A program made the position numbers and the translations under genes. 64,000 nucleotides of DNA. Origin: Gnetum montanum (taxonomy: Eukaryota; Streptophyta; Gnetopsida; Gnetales; Gnetaceae). Shown in pieces: positions 36,549-49,290 of this stretch; the stretch's first letter is position 1, and each line of letters starts with the position of its first letter. Location: the NCBI GenBank assembly GCA_015680685.1, contig MNCI01015499.1, forward strand, positions 153,549 to 217,548, in the 5' to 3' direction. The notes under the pieces were generated by a model. That model made no database searches and had not been told where the DNA came from. It saw nothing but the letters and a program-made list of their open reading frames with translations.

Positions 36549-37830
36549 GCCATGACTAACTTGGAAGGAGAAGATTCATAAAATGGAGCATGCTTGTTCT
36601 TGATTAGAGGTGTTAGCATTTTGGTGTGTTACTTGGGAGTTCATGAATAGTTTAAGTTGTTGGATGTTGACTAATATGTGCTTTTGAGAACTTTTTGGAT
36701 AGTAAATTATCATACCCTTGGCAGGAAAAGTTGAATGGATAATGTAAGGTCCTTTCCATAATGTATCAAACTAAGTTCATTATGGCACATGCATGGAATT
36801 CTAATAGAGAACCTTGTCTCCTTGTTTAAATGTAACTTTCCTAATTCCTGCATCATAAAGTTATTTATTATATACCTTGTGCACTTCATTCATAATTAGT
36901 TCTACTCTTCTATTTTCATCTAGCATGTTAAGTGTCATGAGTCATTCTTTTCATGCTAGGTTAGTATCTAGGTCAAGTTCATAGGAAATTGTGAATGTAT
37001 GGAGTTCAGTTTGAATTGGAAGTTTAGGTAACTTCTCATACACTAACTCATCGGCAAAATAGCCTATAGGAACTTTCCATGTTGAGCAATAGGCCTAAAG
37101 GATATCATTGAGTTTAGTGCTCTAGTCTTTTCTATATCTATTGATAGTTCATGTTAGAATCTATGTGATTTCCCTATTGGTGACCTCTACTTGACTATTG
37201 GCTTAGGGTGACCTCCAAGTGTTGCATTGTCTTGCAAAAAGTAGAACCTATGAAATGTGTTCCATTGTTAGAATTAGTGTTTTAGGCACATAAAACCTAT
37301 TTACCACATATTTTTGAAAAAATTAAGTTGCAATGATAGATGTACAATAAGATATGAATATAACTCCAACCCACTTGGTAAAGTAGTCAATAAAAATAAT
37401 AATATAGGATTTCCCTTTTGACATGGGAGTGATAGATCCCATGAAGTCAATTCCGCAAAGGTCAAAAGGCTTTAGTGATTAAATCCATTGTTGGGACCCT
37501 TTCATTAGGGTTGTCATTCCTCCATCTCATTGACACCTCTTACACAAGTAGCAAAAATTATGAGTGCCCCTAAAGATTGTTGGCCAAAAGTATTTCGCCA
37601 TTAGAATCTTTGTGATTATCCTCCTTCCTATGTAGTGGTGCCCATAATGACCCTCATGGGCATCTTGGAGGACTCTCAAGTATTCTACCTTAGGTACACA
37701 TCATCGTACTAGGCCATTGACACAAACCATGTAGAGGTTGCATTCAATCTCCATGTAATGTTTGACCTAGTGAAGAAATTGTTATCTCTTCCTGTTATCC
37801 CATTCAGTAGAAGTATCTTGTGTAGGTAGA
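36549..37830 (-). pseudogene. Athila-like integrase, copy F
   Basis: Heavily decayed, with no open stretch longer than about 60 codons, but collinear with copy C. GIDFMGSITP is encoded near 37440 (first Asp). The second-Asp site near 37265 reads SNNGTHF (Asn). VEVTNREIT is present near 37165. The C-terminal end stops at GTTAGTCATGG, which abuts the LTR directly; the 3' non-coding module is absent. Confidence 0.75.
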
Positions 37831-39540
37831 TATGAAAGGAACTCATCATACCAGTTAGTAACCTTTGATGCATGAACTTTGGTGGACTTAAACAAAGAAG
37901 AGTTCATCTAGAAATTGATTTGATAGGTTCTTCATCATCATTGTTATTCCATATTAACTAAGACAAATTATCTGCAACTACGTTCTTGCTCCCTTTCTTA
38001 TCCATCATGGTAAGATGAAACTCTTGTAAGATTACCAATCACCATATAATATGAGGGTTTATTGCTGGTTTATTCATTAGGAAGTAGATTGCATTTTGGT
38101 CTATGTGTATAAAAATTGGATATCCAAGCATGTAGTACCTATATTTTTCTAAGGCATACCCCACCGCTATGAGTTATTTTTCAGTGATGGTGTAGTTGAA
38201 TTGTACACCCATAATGCTTTTTCTTGTATAATGAATATAATATGGATGTTTTTGATCATCCATTTATGTAAGTACCACGTGCAAGGCATAGTTGGATGTG
38301 TATATCATGTTGTGAAATGATTTGGATTAATTTGGAATGCATAGAATTAGAGTCTCTATGAGCTTTTACATCAAGTCTTGGAATGCTTGTTTGTATTCCC
38401 TAGTCCATTCAAGACTACATCCTTCTTAGTAAGTTCTACCAATGATTTAATGATTTTAGAGAAATTTTTAATGAAATGCATTTATTAAATAGTATGTCCA
38501 AGGAATGACCTTACATCTTTAACAATTTGAGGTTGTTTGGTTATTCCTTGGATGACCCTTACCTTTTTAGGATCCATCTTAATTCCTTTCTTTTCAAGTG
38601 GCTCTTCAGCTTGTTGAGTTTTAGGTTTGTCTTCAGACATCATTTTAATAGCTACTCAAGATGGTCAATGCCTCTTCCAAATTGGTGCCATAGGTGGAGA
38701 AGTCATCTATGAAGACTTGCACACCACTACCAATTTGCTACTGAAAGATGCTTAGCATTAGGTATTGTAAACCTATAGGAGCATTACAGAAGCCAAAGGG
38801 CATGATTTCATATGCAAAAGTCCCCCAAGGACATGTAAAGGTTATTTTGGCTTTGCCTTCTAGAGAAATTTGGATTTGGTTGTGTCACTATACCCATCCA
38901 GAAAAATATCATAATTGTGCCCTGAAATTGTATCCAACACTTAATCCACAAACGATAATGAAAAATGATCTTTAAATATATCCATGTTCAACACCCTGAA
39001 GTCTATAAAAATCCTCAATTATCCTTCTTTCTTTACAAGTGGGCTTACCCACTCACTATCTTCCATTGGATAAATGAATCATACCTTAAGAAGTTTTTGA
39101 ACTTCATTTTTACAATTTGTTTCAATTTTGGATTCAACCTTCTTTGTGGCTACCTCTTTAGTTTGATGGTCGAGTCTGTGTAGATTTAGTGTTGGAATAT
39201 ATGTGGATCTATTCTAGTTAATTCATCATATGATCAAGAAAAGACTATTGACCATTTTTTTATCATGTTGACCAGCTTCCCTTTATGTTCCTTAGTGAGA
39301 TTGACATTGATGATTACTGACTTATCATTATAAAGAAATAAATTTTCTAGAGTTATTGGTAAACATTTGAATTTAAGGGGTTCTTGTTAAAAATTAACAA
39401 GAATTTTTAACTCTTCCCAATCCATTTTTGCTTATGTGTGGAAGAGCTAATTCTGAATTTGCTCCATTTCATCTATTTTATCAATGTAAGCACTTGTGAG
39501 GAATTCCACTTATTCCATGCATGTTGTTGAATTAGAGCTA
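37831..39540 (-). pseudogene. Athila-like RT-RNase H, copy F
   Basis: Collinear with copy C but full of stops. The RT active site near 38702-38716 reads V-F-I-D-D-F, with both aspartates kept. RNase H is recognisable from about 38300 to 37930 by the equivalents of IDQNAIxFLMNKP and of the closing NVVAD region. The upstream linker and fingers lie at 39540-38900. The + strand frames here are shadows. Confidence 0.75.
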
Positions 39541-39659
39541 GCATTTGTTATTAACCATTGGGTATCCTCTTATTTTGTGGTTACTACATACAAGCACCTT
39601 TAATGTCTGACATTTCAACATACTTCTTACATGCTATAATTGATGTACTCTTTACAACC

Positions 39660-40330
39660 CATATTTTCTACACACAATGGCACCATGTGTCATTGTACAC
39701 GATGCATGGAACCTTCTTCTTCTCAACTTCTTAAAAGTTATTTTCCTTAGAGATTTTTAAGGAGAGGTCTTTGATCCCTAGCTTGGCATCAATTATGCTA
39801 TATGAAGCCCTTCCCATAATAATTGGGAAGTTTTCCTTACAATTATCCATATGGATTACTGGGAAATCCACTAGATAAGACCATTTACAAATAGTGGTCA
39901 TAATATCCTCTAGTAATCCCAAGGGAATAGTGATGGATTGATCAACAAGCTCTAATATGATATTACATTTCTTTAGTGGAGTTAGGTGCCAAATTTTATA
40001 CATTTCTTGGAAGATTTAATTTACCCTAGAACCTGAGTCTATTAGAGCTTTACATGGATTATTTCCTATAATTTGCAAGTAGATTAGAGGACTTTTAGGA
40101 TCATATCTTTTCCTAGGAGGGTGTATTACTTTAATCTAGTTAGTAACTGCATGGGTTAACATGACAATGTGCAAATTTTGGAACCTGTGATTTAAAGGTA
40201 GCTTGTTTGTGATTTTTGAAGTAGTTTGTGAAGTATTAGTAGCCACAGATACTTGTAGGATTTAGGTGATTATTGGGTTTGAAGAAAGTCCTTTTCTAAG
40301 TTTCACTCATAACCACTCTAATTGTAATTC
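39660..40330 (-). pseudogene. Athila-like protease, copy F
   Basis: The active site at 40028-40039 (- strand) encodes D-S-G-S, the canonical retropepsin form, whereas A and C have DLG and B has DLA. Downstream, an open 90-codon stretch (40003-39731) gives MYKIWHLTPLKKCN, SITIPLGLLEDIM, FPIIMGRASYS and IKDLSLKISKE. Divergence from A, B and C is visibly greater than among those three. Confidence 0.78.
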
Positions 40331-42447
40331 AACTATAAGTTCATGGCCCATGTGTTATTGCATTGCTGAGGCTACGGTAGGATTTCACCTTATAGAGTAT
40401 TATGATGGCTAATGAGGAGGATAAGTGGAAGGACATTTGACTCATAGAGTAGCTATTCTGTGATATTAGAGGGATAATAGTGATGGGAGAAAGAAGTGTG
40501 GCTTGTAGAGCTAGTAGGAGATATAAGTTGTTGGACATAATATCCATATAGGTCCAATTGACGATAAAGATATTACTACCTTGGAGGTGGCATCCCCCAT
40601 GATTATGGTTTTCACCATTGATGATAATGATCTTGAGGTTGAGGTGGTGCTCCACTCAGATGATATTGTTGTTGGTGGAATTGTTACTGATAATTACCAT
40701 GTGGATAAGGAAATATTATTGGTGGTTACCTTTTTGTAAATTTCAGATTCAAGGCATAAACCCCAAATTCTTGTAGATGTGATAGTATAGGAAAACATCC
40801 CTTGGTATGTTCATAGTGGTAGATGTCATATTTTTCTTCCTCTATTTCATTGTTTGCAACCTAATCAACTACTACATCTTTATCTTCCTATTAATATTAG
40901 TCCTTGTATCCTTTCTTCTATTTTTGTTCTTATCTTGGCTCCTTTTCTCCATTTTCTCCTCCATAATTTTTAAAGTGGTTTGGAACTTTTCATTTAAGGA
41001 GTCTTACATTTTGTTCATCTTAGTTGATATCTCTATGATAGATTTTTGGATCAACAAGGTTTTCCTTTGTACCACTTCTTCTAGTGGTGCTTCCTTCTTA
41101 GGATCATAAAGACATACCTCCCTTTTGTGGATGGAGGGGTCTCTGTTGTACTTCTCTCAATTTTCTCACTTTTTGAGTTCTCCTCCTTTCTTAACCACTT
41201 GGTCAATAAGCCTTTGGATTTGATGGACTTACATCTCTGACAGTCTCCCTTGGGCATAAATCCCAAGAGTATCTCTACTTTTGTTTCTGGATCCATCTAT
41301 TACATAATGACTTTTGAAGCCATGGCCTCAACATTGGTGCAATAGAGTAATACCTACCCAAGGCTACATCGAGGGATTCATGATTGCCTTGTTTTCTTAA
41401 GTTGAACACCCTCGAGTACATTTGATATTTATCATTGAATAGTTCCATCATCATATTCCATCCATGAATAAATTATTACTTCAAAGATTGATACCAACTT
41501 TCAACTTCTTTGATAAGTATCATAGAGGAAAGTTTGAGTTTCTGCCACTTGTTCTCAATATTTTGCAAGGAACAAGCATCATGAAAGGCTTGCAAATAAT
41601 GTTGTGGATCAGCATTATACCTTTCCTCAAACTTAGGGGTGAGTTTCATATTAAGCCATTTGATTTGACTATCCCTTTGATGCTTGGTCTAAATTTAACT
41701 ACCTTTAAAAATTTATCATGCTTCTTGTAGCAAATAGTGGCTCATCATAGTTATTATATTCATAGTGGCCCCTATCATGGCCATGTCTCCTATGATGTGG
41801 CCTTCTATGCCTTCTTTTTTGATCATGTTCCTCCTCTCATTGTTGTTGTCTATGCTCTTTCTGCCATTTCTCTAATGAGGCCTTCTATCATCTTCATCTT
41901 GGCCTCTGTCATTTCTCCTTTGGTCTCAATCATGTTCTCCTTTGTCAGAGTTTGATGATGAGAAGAATGATGAAGCTGAAGGACTAAGAGATTGGTGTCA
42001 ACATTTCCTTCTCATATGGTCCCTTGGTTATTCTCTTGGTGAATGGTTGGGATATCTTCACCTTATGATTCCCCTATTTCTAGAACCAGTTATTCCTTTA
42101 CCTTGGTTACTTACCAAGGTTGAACATAACCATTATTGAGTCGTGTCATTCTCATTAAAGAAAGGAGCAGTTTGGTGCTGAGATTATTGTAATAGAAATC
42201 TTGGGTCCTCCTTTTGCATTTGTGAAAATAGTGAGATCAGGTCCTTGTTAACCTTGGAGGCTTCATGGCATGCCTCCATGTGTATATCTTTTTTGAGTTG
42301 GACCTCTGTTGGTTGATAATATTTGAATATGTGCTCCTTCACTTGATAATCTAGAGCTCCTAGTTCAAGCCCCAGCTTCATGAAAGCTTCCATGAACATT
42401 GAAGGGATACAATAATCAGGAGGCAACACAACATTGCCCTTCAGCAT
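40331..42447 (-). pseudogene. Athila-like gag, copy F
   Basis: The N-terminal stretch 42447-42184 (88 codons) begins MLKGNVVLPPDYCIPSMF and aligns with the copy C phrase EGNIVLPPDHSVPSML. The central gag core is traceable near 41640-41440 and the C-terminal knuckle region near 40800, but all frames are broken. The sequence between LTR and gag is only about 80 bp and has no recognisable primer site, so the leader of this copy is deleted or lost. Confidence 0.7.
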
Positions 42448-42526
42448 AGTTCATCTTGATGGAGGATGAAACTGAAGTTGGAATAATAGGAATCTAGATA
42501 TGCATAGACAACCTTTAGTTATCAAG

Positions 42527-42721
42527 TGATGAGTGGCAAGGTATCCCATACCCAACCATATGAATCACTAAGGCATTTACGTACGATCTGGTTGAATTTT
42601 GTGGACCTATAGTTATCTAGTACACTAGTTCTTCTAGGAAGTGAAATGGGCATTGAGAATGTTCATTGTCTTTCCAAATACACTTGTGAAGCTCAAGGGT
42701 ATGGTTTAAGTGTAATTGAGG
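42527..42721 (-). repeat. Athila-like LTR 4, left fragment (split by element D)
   Basis: It begins (+ orientation) TGATGAGTGGCAAGG and breaks off at the TGAGG target duplication of element D. It continues at 59729-60320. Joined, the two parts follow the order of LTR 2 across the break (GTTAAGTAAGTTTGAGG then CATATGATTTTTATGG in LTR 2), which proves the nesting. Confidence 0.85.
42717..42721. repeat. Target site duplication of element D, left copy
   Basis: TGAGG directly before the 5' LTR (TGAAACG); identical to the five bases after the 3' LTR. Confidence 0.9.
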
Positions 42722-44550
42722 TGAAACGCCCTAAATTTGCAAGGCATTCTTGCTTCACTAGGTCCTTGGAATTCAGGCAGCGTCATGGCAGTTTGGCAAG
42801 AAATGGATGCTCTGAGTACATACTGTCCAACTTGGTAGGTTTTCTACATCCAATGTTGATAGACCCAATAGACTCTCCAACCTGCCCACCTAGGTAATTC
42901 ATCCAGCTGACATTCTACTCAGAAGCATTGCGCGGGGTTCAGGATGTGTGAAATAGTTTGGTAGGTTTTCTAGTTAAGAAGTTTGCTACGCTACGCTATG
43001 CTATGTAGTGTGGCAAGCCTCGAGAGATAGTTGTTCAGGCAATCAATTGTGAACTGTTGCAAGAAGAAGTGCTACGCTGTGCTATGCTACACGCTACGTA
43101 GCGTAGCACAGTGTAGCAAAGGTAAGATAGAAAGGTCCAGCTTAGTAATTTCAATTGCACTCAACAAGCACGTCTGGCCTCCAAAACCAGTTGCTTCCCT
43201 CAGCTTCAAAGTCCTTCAGCAAAACTCCCCTTACCAAAAAAGTAGCAGATTAAGCAAAAAGCGGGCTATGTTGGCTGCTATGCTATGCTATGCTACGCAG
43301 CATAGGACAGCATAGCAATGATGCAAAAATGACAATAGGCATCTCAAAATGCAAAATCAAAAAATTCAAAGGCTTCACATCGGACAAAACAAAGGTTGCA
43401 GATTCGCAACGTGATCATCAGGAAAAATTTTGCAACTTAAGTGCAAATCGTAGCTGAGGCCAGCTACTACGCTATTTAGTATAGCATAGTGTAGCAAACA
43501 TGTAGAACTAGGCAATACACTTCAAAGGCTTCCAGCACATGCAATCAACTTTAAACATAAATTTCTTCTTCGAACTGGTGGCTACGCTATGATACCCTAC
43601 ATAGCGTAGCACAACGTAGTGAGTAGCTATGCTATGCTAATAGGATACTCTCCATAGCGTAGCAGGTGACTACACTACATCGGTGCACTTCACTCCTTGT
43701 ATGCATCGTTGGCACAACTGATGCCAACATCTCCAATTGTGACAGCGTGATTGCAGTGTGGTAGACTCATCAATCAGCTTTGCATGTTCATGCAACATGG
43801 ACACGTGAATATCTCATAGGTCGAGGACACAGGGCATCCAAATCACATTTCTTGTGTGCTCCTAGCCCTATAAATACCCTGACGAGCAACACTCAAAGGG
43901 TTGACAGATTTTGGCATTGGTTAGCAAAAATTGGCTTGGTTGGCAATTTTGAGAAGTTTTGAGCATTGTTGGTAAATCGATTAAAAAATCTGTTAGCAAG
44001 TTAGCAAGTTGGCAAATTGGAAATTCAATATACATTTGGCATTGAAAAAAAATCAAACAGTTGGCATTCCCATTGGGCATCCTGTTAGCCCTTTTCTATT
44101 TCCTTTGTAGTGTTTTGCATCGTTAGCTCTTGAATCCACGTTCAAGCATACAGTTGGCTTACTTTGAACATCTTGGTTACTCTTGGGATCTGTATGCTTC
44201 CCAGCATCATGCAACTGATTGTATCGACTTTGGCAAAGTAAAGCCATAGTCTTGAAAGCAGTGCATTTCTTAACTCCAGTCTACTCTATTCTCCTACTTA
44301 TCATTGCATTTTACATCGTTTTCATTTCCTTGCATATAATAATCATTATTTTACGCTATAAACATTGTTTTCAAATTACAAGTTTGTAAAAGGTTTAGTG
44401 GCACCGATTAAGTCCCTGTTTAATCGACCAGATAGTTCAGGGAACTTCATTTTGGTTTTATCCAGCATAGACCTTGCACGAATTTGAGGTTAAGACTATT
44501 TGACTGACGACCTCTCGCTATTCCAACTACCAACATGTTCAGTCGTTATA
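42722..44550 (+). repeat. 5' LTR of element D
   Basis: Begins TGAAACGCCCTAAATTTGC and ends CAGTCGTTATA, the final CA being mutated to TA (the 3' LTR ends GGTCGCTACA). It is 1829 bp, with U3 of about 1.15 kb up to the TATA box at 43869. Several imperfect palindromes built from GCTACGCTA occur at about 42988-43016, 43071-43119, 43281-43315, 43468-43497 and 43580-43670. Confidence 0.9.
43869..43876 (+). promoter_or_regulatory. TATA box of the D 5' LTR
   Basis: TATAAATA in CCTAGCCCTATAAATACCCT, identical in context to 59049-59056 in the 3' LTR. Confidence 0.75.
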
Positions 44551-44957
44551 GTTTTTGGGCGCTAGAAGGAGGGCCTCGGTGCCCTTTTCTATATTATACG
44601 GTAGTCCTATAAGAATTTTTCACCCTGACACACACTAGTGTAAACTTCACACCCTTTAGTGGTTTTTTACACATCGTGTGGTGCAGATCGATTGCTTCAA
44701 CGATTCCTTCGGAACCCTGCAGAACATAAATCCTCCGATCACCATTTGACCCTTTTGTTTCATGGTAGTTTTACACGCGTTCTGTACTCTGTCAAGCACT
44801 AGCATAAACATGACACCCTTTTGCGGTTGTTTACGCATTGTGTGGTATAGATCGGTCGCTTTGACGGTTCCTTTAGAATCCAGGAAGACATAAAGCCTTT
44901 GATTGCTTCACGATCTCCTTGTTTTCCTAGTTTGCAAACCTGTTTAGCTTTGCGACA
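44551..44957 (+). other. Leader of element D with candidate primer site and 164 bp duplication
   Basis: GTTTTTGGGCGCTAGAAGG follows the LTR end and is the expected place of the primer site; I did not identify the tRNA. Two diverged direct repeats follow, offset by 164 bp (for example CACTAGTGTAAAC at 44633 and CACTAGCATAAAC at 44797), together covering about 44621-44935. Confidence 0.6.
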
Positions 44958-47236
44958 ATGACTTCCTTGAGCACTATTGCTAACACCTCTAACGTTGAGG
45001 TTTCCCTCATGGTTCAAGGAATCACAAGTGTCAAATAGCTACTCAGCCTGATGTTGGGGCCACGTCAATCCCTCAGGATCCAAAATCGAGGACCTGAGGG
45101 CTTGGCCCACCAACACGAGCGATACAACTTCCTTTATGCTAAGGTGCAGGAAAACCTGCCCTTAGATGCACAAGAGTCTGAAGAGAAGCGTAACTTTGAG
45201 TTCACCTACTGCAATGGGAAAGAATTTATTCCCACTCCCAACGTTTCCATCCCTTTAACGCAAATGAACCAATGGCTTTTAGATCAGCTGATCCATGTGA
45301 CTAGGCCCAGGGAGTTGCAAGACATAGCGTCTCATCATGACAAGGCATTCCAGGATGGACAGGAGGAACTGGATTCTTAATCTGAGAGGGGGGGTGGGAG
45401 GTCAAACCAACCTCGCCACCATCTCTCGTACCCTATCCTTTTAGATGAACTTGTTGTCTATTGTCACTCCCTTCGTGATCACGTCTACATCGTCACAACC
45501 TGCGATTACATCGACAATAGGTAGCCATGTCATGTCCTCGGCATATCAATGCCCCTATTCCCCTATTTCATTCTCAGCCACTATTCCTTTGCAAACTGTT
45601 CATCAATCCATTCCTGCATCCCATCATGCACCGATCACTACTACCCTGCCACACATTCACAGAGTACCTATGTTGTAGTCGTGCGCAGCTTCCACCTCTA
45701 TTCCTTCATTTACACCTATCCCACCATCAACGGTTGGCCCAGGCCTGTCCACATGGTGGACCCCATTCACTTCTCCTCCTGCTACACTACCATTGTAGAT
45801 GTCTCACTACGTCCACCATCAGACCTACCAAACCTTGCAAATGGTACAACCCAACGTGGGACTATGGTCTGTTCCACCAACTGTGCAAACAGCCTACTCC
45901 GTAGTGCAACCCTTGGCTACTGCTACAACAGCACCACCTACCGGGTGGTGGACACCACAAGCAACACAGTTCATAGGGGCCATCCCAACGACACCACCTA
46001 TGGATCATGTTGCTGCCCTTGCCACTCCACAGATGGGACCTGCCCCTATGGTTCCCCAACTGTCTGCAGCATCCCCAGGTCTAGATCAAGCATTCCAGCT
46101 TATCTAGACCCTTACTGAGGAAATAAAATGCCTTAAGGCTGTCGAGTCCGACACGGTACAAGTGATGGACTTCTGCCAGGACGATCCCATCAGCTTGGTA
46201 GTCCCTGCACTAACGTTACCCCCAGGGATGTCACTCCCCCATTTCATGAAATACAACTAGGAGGGAGATCCCAATGGACATCTTGTTACATTTAGGTTTG
46301 AGTCCCTTCTTTTGTAGTAATGGCTGGATATGATCATCTGTGTCTTTGTCATGTCTCTGATCTAAAAAGCCCTAGACTGGTACCGCACCCTTCCATGCCT
46401 CTCCATATCAACCCTAGAGGAACTTCTGACCAGTTCGTGATGCACTTCAAGTACAACTTGAGACCAGAGGTCACGCTGGATCAATTGATGAGCGTAAAAT
46501 AAGATCTGCTGGGACCAGTCCAGAAGTTCATCCAATGCTAGAGTGCGATCCTTAACAAAATCCGTGAGCCCATCACGAAGGCCCACTTGTTGGCCGTCTT
46601 TAAGGGTGCAGTGAATGACTTTATTAAGTCTAAGCTATATTATCTTGCTCTGCGCACTCTCAGTTAGGCTTTCACCCAAACTAAGAGCATACAAGATGTG
46701 GCTGAGGCAAGAAAAGACCCAGCCTATGTTGCATACAAGAACACTATCACAAAGAAGGACAAGGACCAGGTTAAGGCTACAACAGCCACCGTGGTTGCTG
46801 TGGCCAACGAAGCCAAACCCAACAACAGTAACAAGAACAACAAAAAATTGGCCGCACCTGCAACTAACCCCACGCCCAAATAGGGCAATGCACTGCAATC
46901 TTCCACATCCGCACCTGAGATATCTGCACCACCCAAATCGAACTTCGAGCATAAAGATCGCTCAAAGTATACACGGATGCTCATCAAGCCTTTAGATATT
47001 TTGAAGTAATTGCTGGTGGCAGGGTACATCCAACACAAGTGGATGTCGGAAGAGGGAGGCAGGAAGCATCAACGGTATTGTGAACTCCTCAGGAACCCCT
47101 CGTTGAATTTGGCCAACGAGTCCCCAGTTCCTAAGGATTTCAAGCTAGAGCAGTTCTGTGACTACCACCAACAGTCTGGTCACGACATGGATTACTGCAT
47201 GGCGTTGAAGGACGATATCCAAAGGATGATCAATTA
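44958..47236 (+). pseudogene. Tat/Ogre-like gag, element D
   Basis: The start is taken at the ATG 44958, which is in frame with the open stretch 45051-45380 through one TAG. A proline- and threonine-rich region (45445-46110) follows. The gag core then begins LPPGMSLPHFMKYN near 46220 and continues to about 46700. A basic segment and the knuckle FCDYHQQSGHDMDYC (47154-47199) complete it; this His/Cys pattern is typical of Tat-lineage gag. At least one frameshift lies between 45380 and 46200, and there are stops, mostly TAG. It would have formed the virus-like particle core. Confidence 0.8.
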
Positions 47237-48215
47237 GGGAAAACTAGTGCTAGACGAAAGCAATCCAATACATCCTGAGAATCAATCCCTATACATCTAC
47301 ACTAACCCTCTCAATGCCAAAAACATTGGTTACATTATCAACACCATTGGTGTTGACAGTAATCCTAGATTTTCCCAGCATCTTTTTGTGGTTCGTGTGC
47401 CTCAGCATAGCGCACTAGCACGACCAACGGCTAATCAAAGTCTACAGCAACCTTTTGTCTTGAGAGTCCCTCCTTGGATATCTCCCCTTGCACCACTTGT
47501 TCCCTGGGCATTTGCCCCTTCACCACCTGTTAGCAAAACCGCACCATCGCCTCACACATTAACACTGTTAGCTCCATTCGTTATCAAGGGGCCAACCCAT
47601 TCAACAGCCCCCGCCCCACATAAGATAGCTTTATAGCCTTCTTGTCCTAAGAAATGAGAAGTGTGCTTCACTGGTGAGATGTCAAGGGAAGGTACCACCC
47701 CAGGTACCTCCAAGCCTATGCCCTCACCCCCTACATCTATGCCCTCGTCGCCGAAAAATGACGTTACTACCCATGCACAGTCTTTGCCACCTCACCCAAG
47801 AGGGTCTAAATCCAGACTTGAAACTTTCCCTCCTTGGGAAATTCTTCTTCTAGGATGAATAGAAGAGGAGAAGGGAAGTAAAATGGAAAGTGGCCAAGAC
47901 CTCTTGAGCATTCTCAGCCAGGTCAAGCAAGCTCTGAAATAGAAAAACACTATGCTGAGCCTGTATGACCTGATCATGACATCTACCGCACACCGTGAGG
48001 CTTTGGTTCGCATGTTAATGGCAATTCCTATTGACGAGAACATGCCAGCAGAAGAGAAGATGATCCATTCGGTCATGCTTCCTTCTGCACCTGCAGAACC
48101 AAAGCCATCCCAACTGACTTTTTGTGATGATTCCATTAGGGAAAACCCTGAAAAGGGTCAGGTGACTACAACACCTCTTTTCATCATAATTCGGGTCGGC
48201 CAACATAAGATTTGA
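47237..48215 (+). other. Gag-protease linker of element D
   Basis: Open frames of 65-129 codons run through this section (47247-47636, 47661-47858, 47952-48215). The translations are proline- and alanine-rich and lack a recognisable domain, as expected for the polyprotein linker before protease. I do not claim a separate gene. Confidence 0.55.
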
Positions 48216-48668
48216 AGGGTACACGTTGATGATTAAGCTACCACAAATGTCATCCCTTTCCCTATTGTGGACAAGTTGGGTTTGGTCGACCAGATTAGAC
48301 CCATAACAACATCATGCTTAAAGTCATTCAATGGGGCATGTGTTGTGGTAAAAGGCATGGTCCATATTGACTTCATGGTAGGGGACCAGTTCCCCACAAA
48401 TGCAACGTTCATCGTGGTTGAAGAGATGCCTAAGTTTAACCTGATCTTGGGAAGGTCATGGTTAGCACAAGTTAGGACTGTCTCTTCGCCCATCTATCAG
48501 GAGATCCATCTACCCTATGCAAGTAGGGAGGTGGTAATCCATGGCGGCGAGGTAGCAACACAAGCTATCAACAACGTAGATATGGAACAAGGCTCAGAGG
48601 TCGTAACCTCTGAGAATGAAGCACCTATCTTTGTAGATTCTAACCGTTTAACAAGAGAACCGACTTAG
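48216..48668 (+). pseudogene. Tat/Ogre-like protease domain, element D
   Basis: From 48216 the translation follows the retropepsin pattern of the lineage: VHVDD then a stop in place of the G-S that normally follows the catalytic Asp, then NVIPFPIVDKLGL, a strand with VHIDFMVGDQFPT, and FNLILGRSWLA near 48435-48470. The open frame 48267-48668 carries all but the active site. The stop TAA at 48234-48236 destroys the D-x-G motif, so the copy is dead. Confidence 0.8.
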
Positions 48669-48947
48669 CATGCCAGTTCAAAAAATGAAAATGCGTGGAT
48701 TGAGTTGCCCTTCCAAGTGGAGGACAACGAAGTAGACGAAGGTTGTAGCAAAGCATCTCGGCCTTACGCCTGCCCAATCCACGATGGGTCAAGAAGTAGT
48801 TACGCCTAGTGTAGCAACCCCACTGCTTCTTGCCTAGTTGGCACCCTTTGTACATTTACCACCTTTTTTGTTTTGCATCTATCCTTCTATGCTAGATACT
48901 AATTAACTGTTCTCTAAATTGTTAGCATATCACTTCCTTACCTAGCC

Positions 48948-49153
48948 ATGGCCTGAAATGGACTAAGACTATGCTACCATACGATGGCCCGAAATGGCCT
49001 AAAACTACACTACTATCCGATGGCCCGAAATGGCCTAAAACTAGTGATAGCCCGAAACGGCCTAAAACCATATTATGGGCCGAAATGGCCTAAAACTAGC
49101 AGGGGCCCGGAATGGCCTAAAACTAACCATGGCCCGAAATGGCCTAAAACTAA
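48948..49153 (+). repeat. Tandem array 1: seven copies of ATGGCCCGAAATGGCCTAAAACT-like units
   Basis: Seven copies, at spacings of about 23-36 bp, of a 23 bp core ATGGCCCGAAATGGCCTAAAACT. They lie about 140 bp beyond the stop codon of the antisense gene. The open + frame 48984-49175 is just this repeat translated. The core aligns with those of arrays 2 and 3. Confidence 0.85.
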
Positions 49154-49290
49154 AACATCAAAAGCAAAAACATAACATAGCATAAAACCAATTTTCTTTC
49201 AAAATTTTCTTTCTTCATTAAAAGTCTTTCCATCAAATAATGTTTGCAAAATTTTCACAAAAAATTTAAAATTTCAAAAATCCCATGTTG

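Noticed and set aside
46635-47038. Open - strand frames of about 100 codons over the D gag.
   Set aside because: They are shadows of the gag coding strand, whose basic and alanine-rich segments give long reverse frames; no splice or phase support was found, unlike at 49291-52177.
48948-49153. Regularly spaced short repeats that could suggest a CRISPR array.
   Set aside because: Spacers are short, irregular and similar to each other, the setting is a plant retrotransposon, and there are no cas genes.
48984-49175. Open + frame with repeated MARNGLK/PKWPKT-like translation.
   Set aside because: It is simply tandem array 1 read in frame; the unit length changes the phase and the peptide has no independent support.
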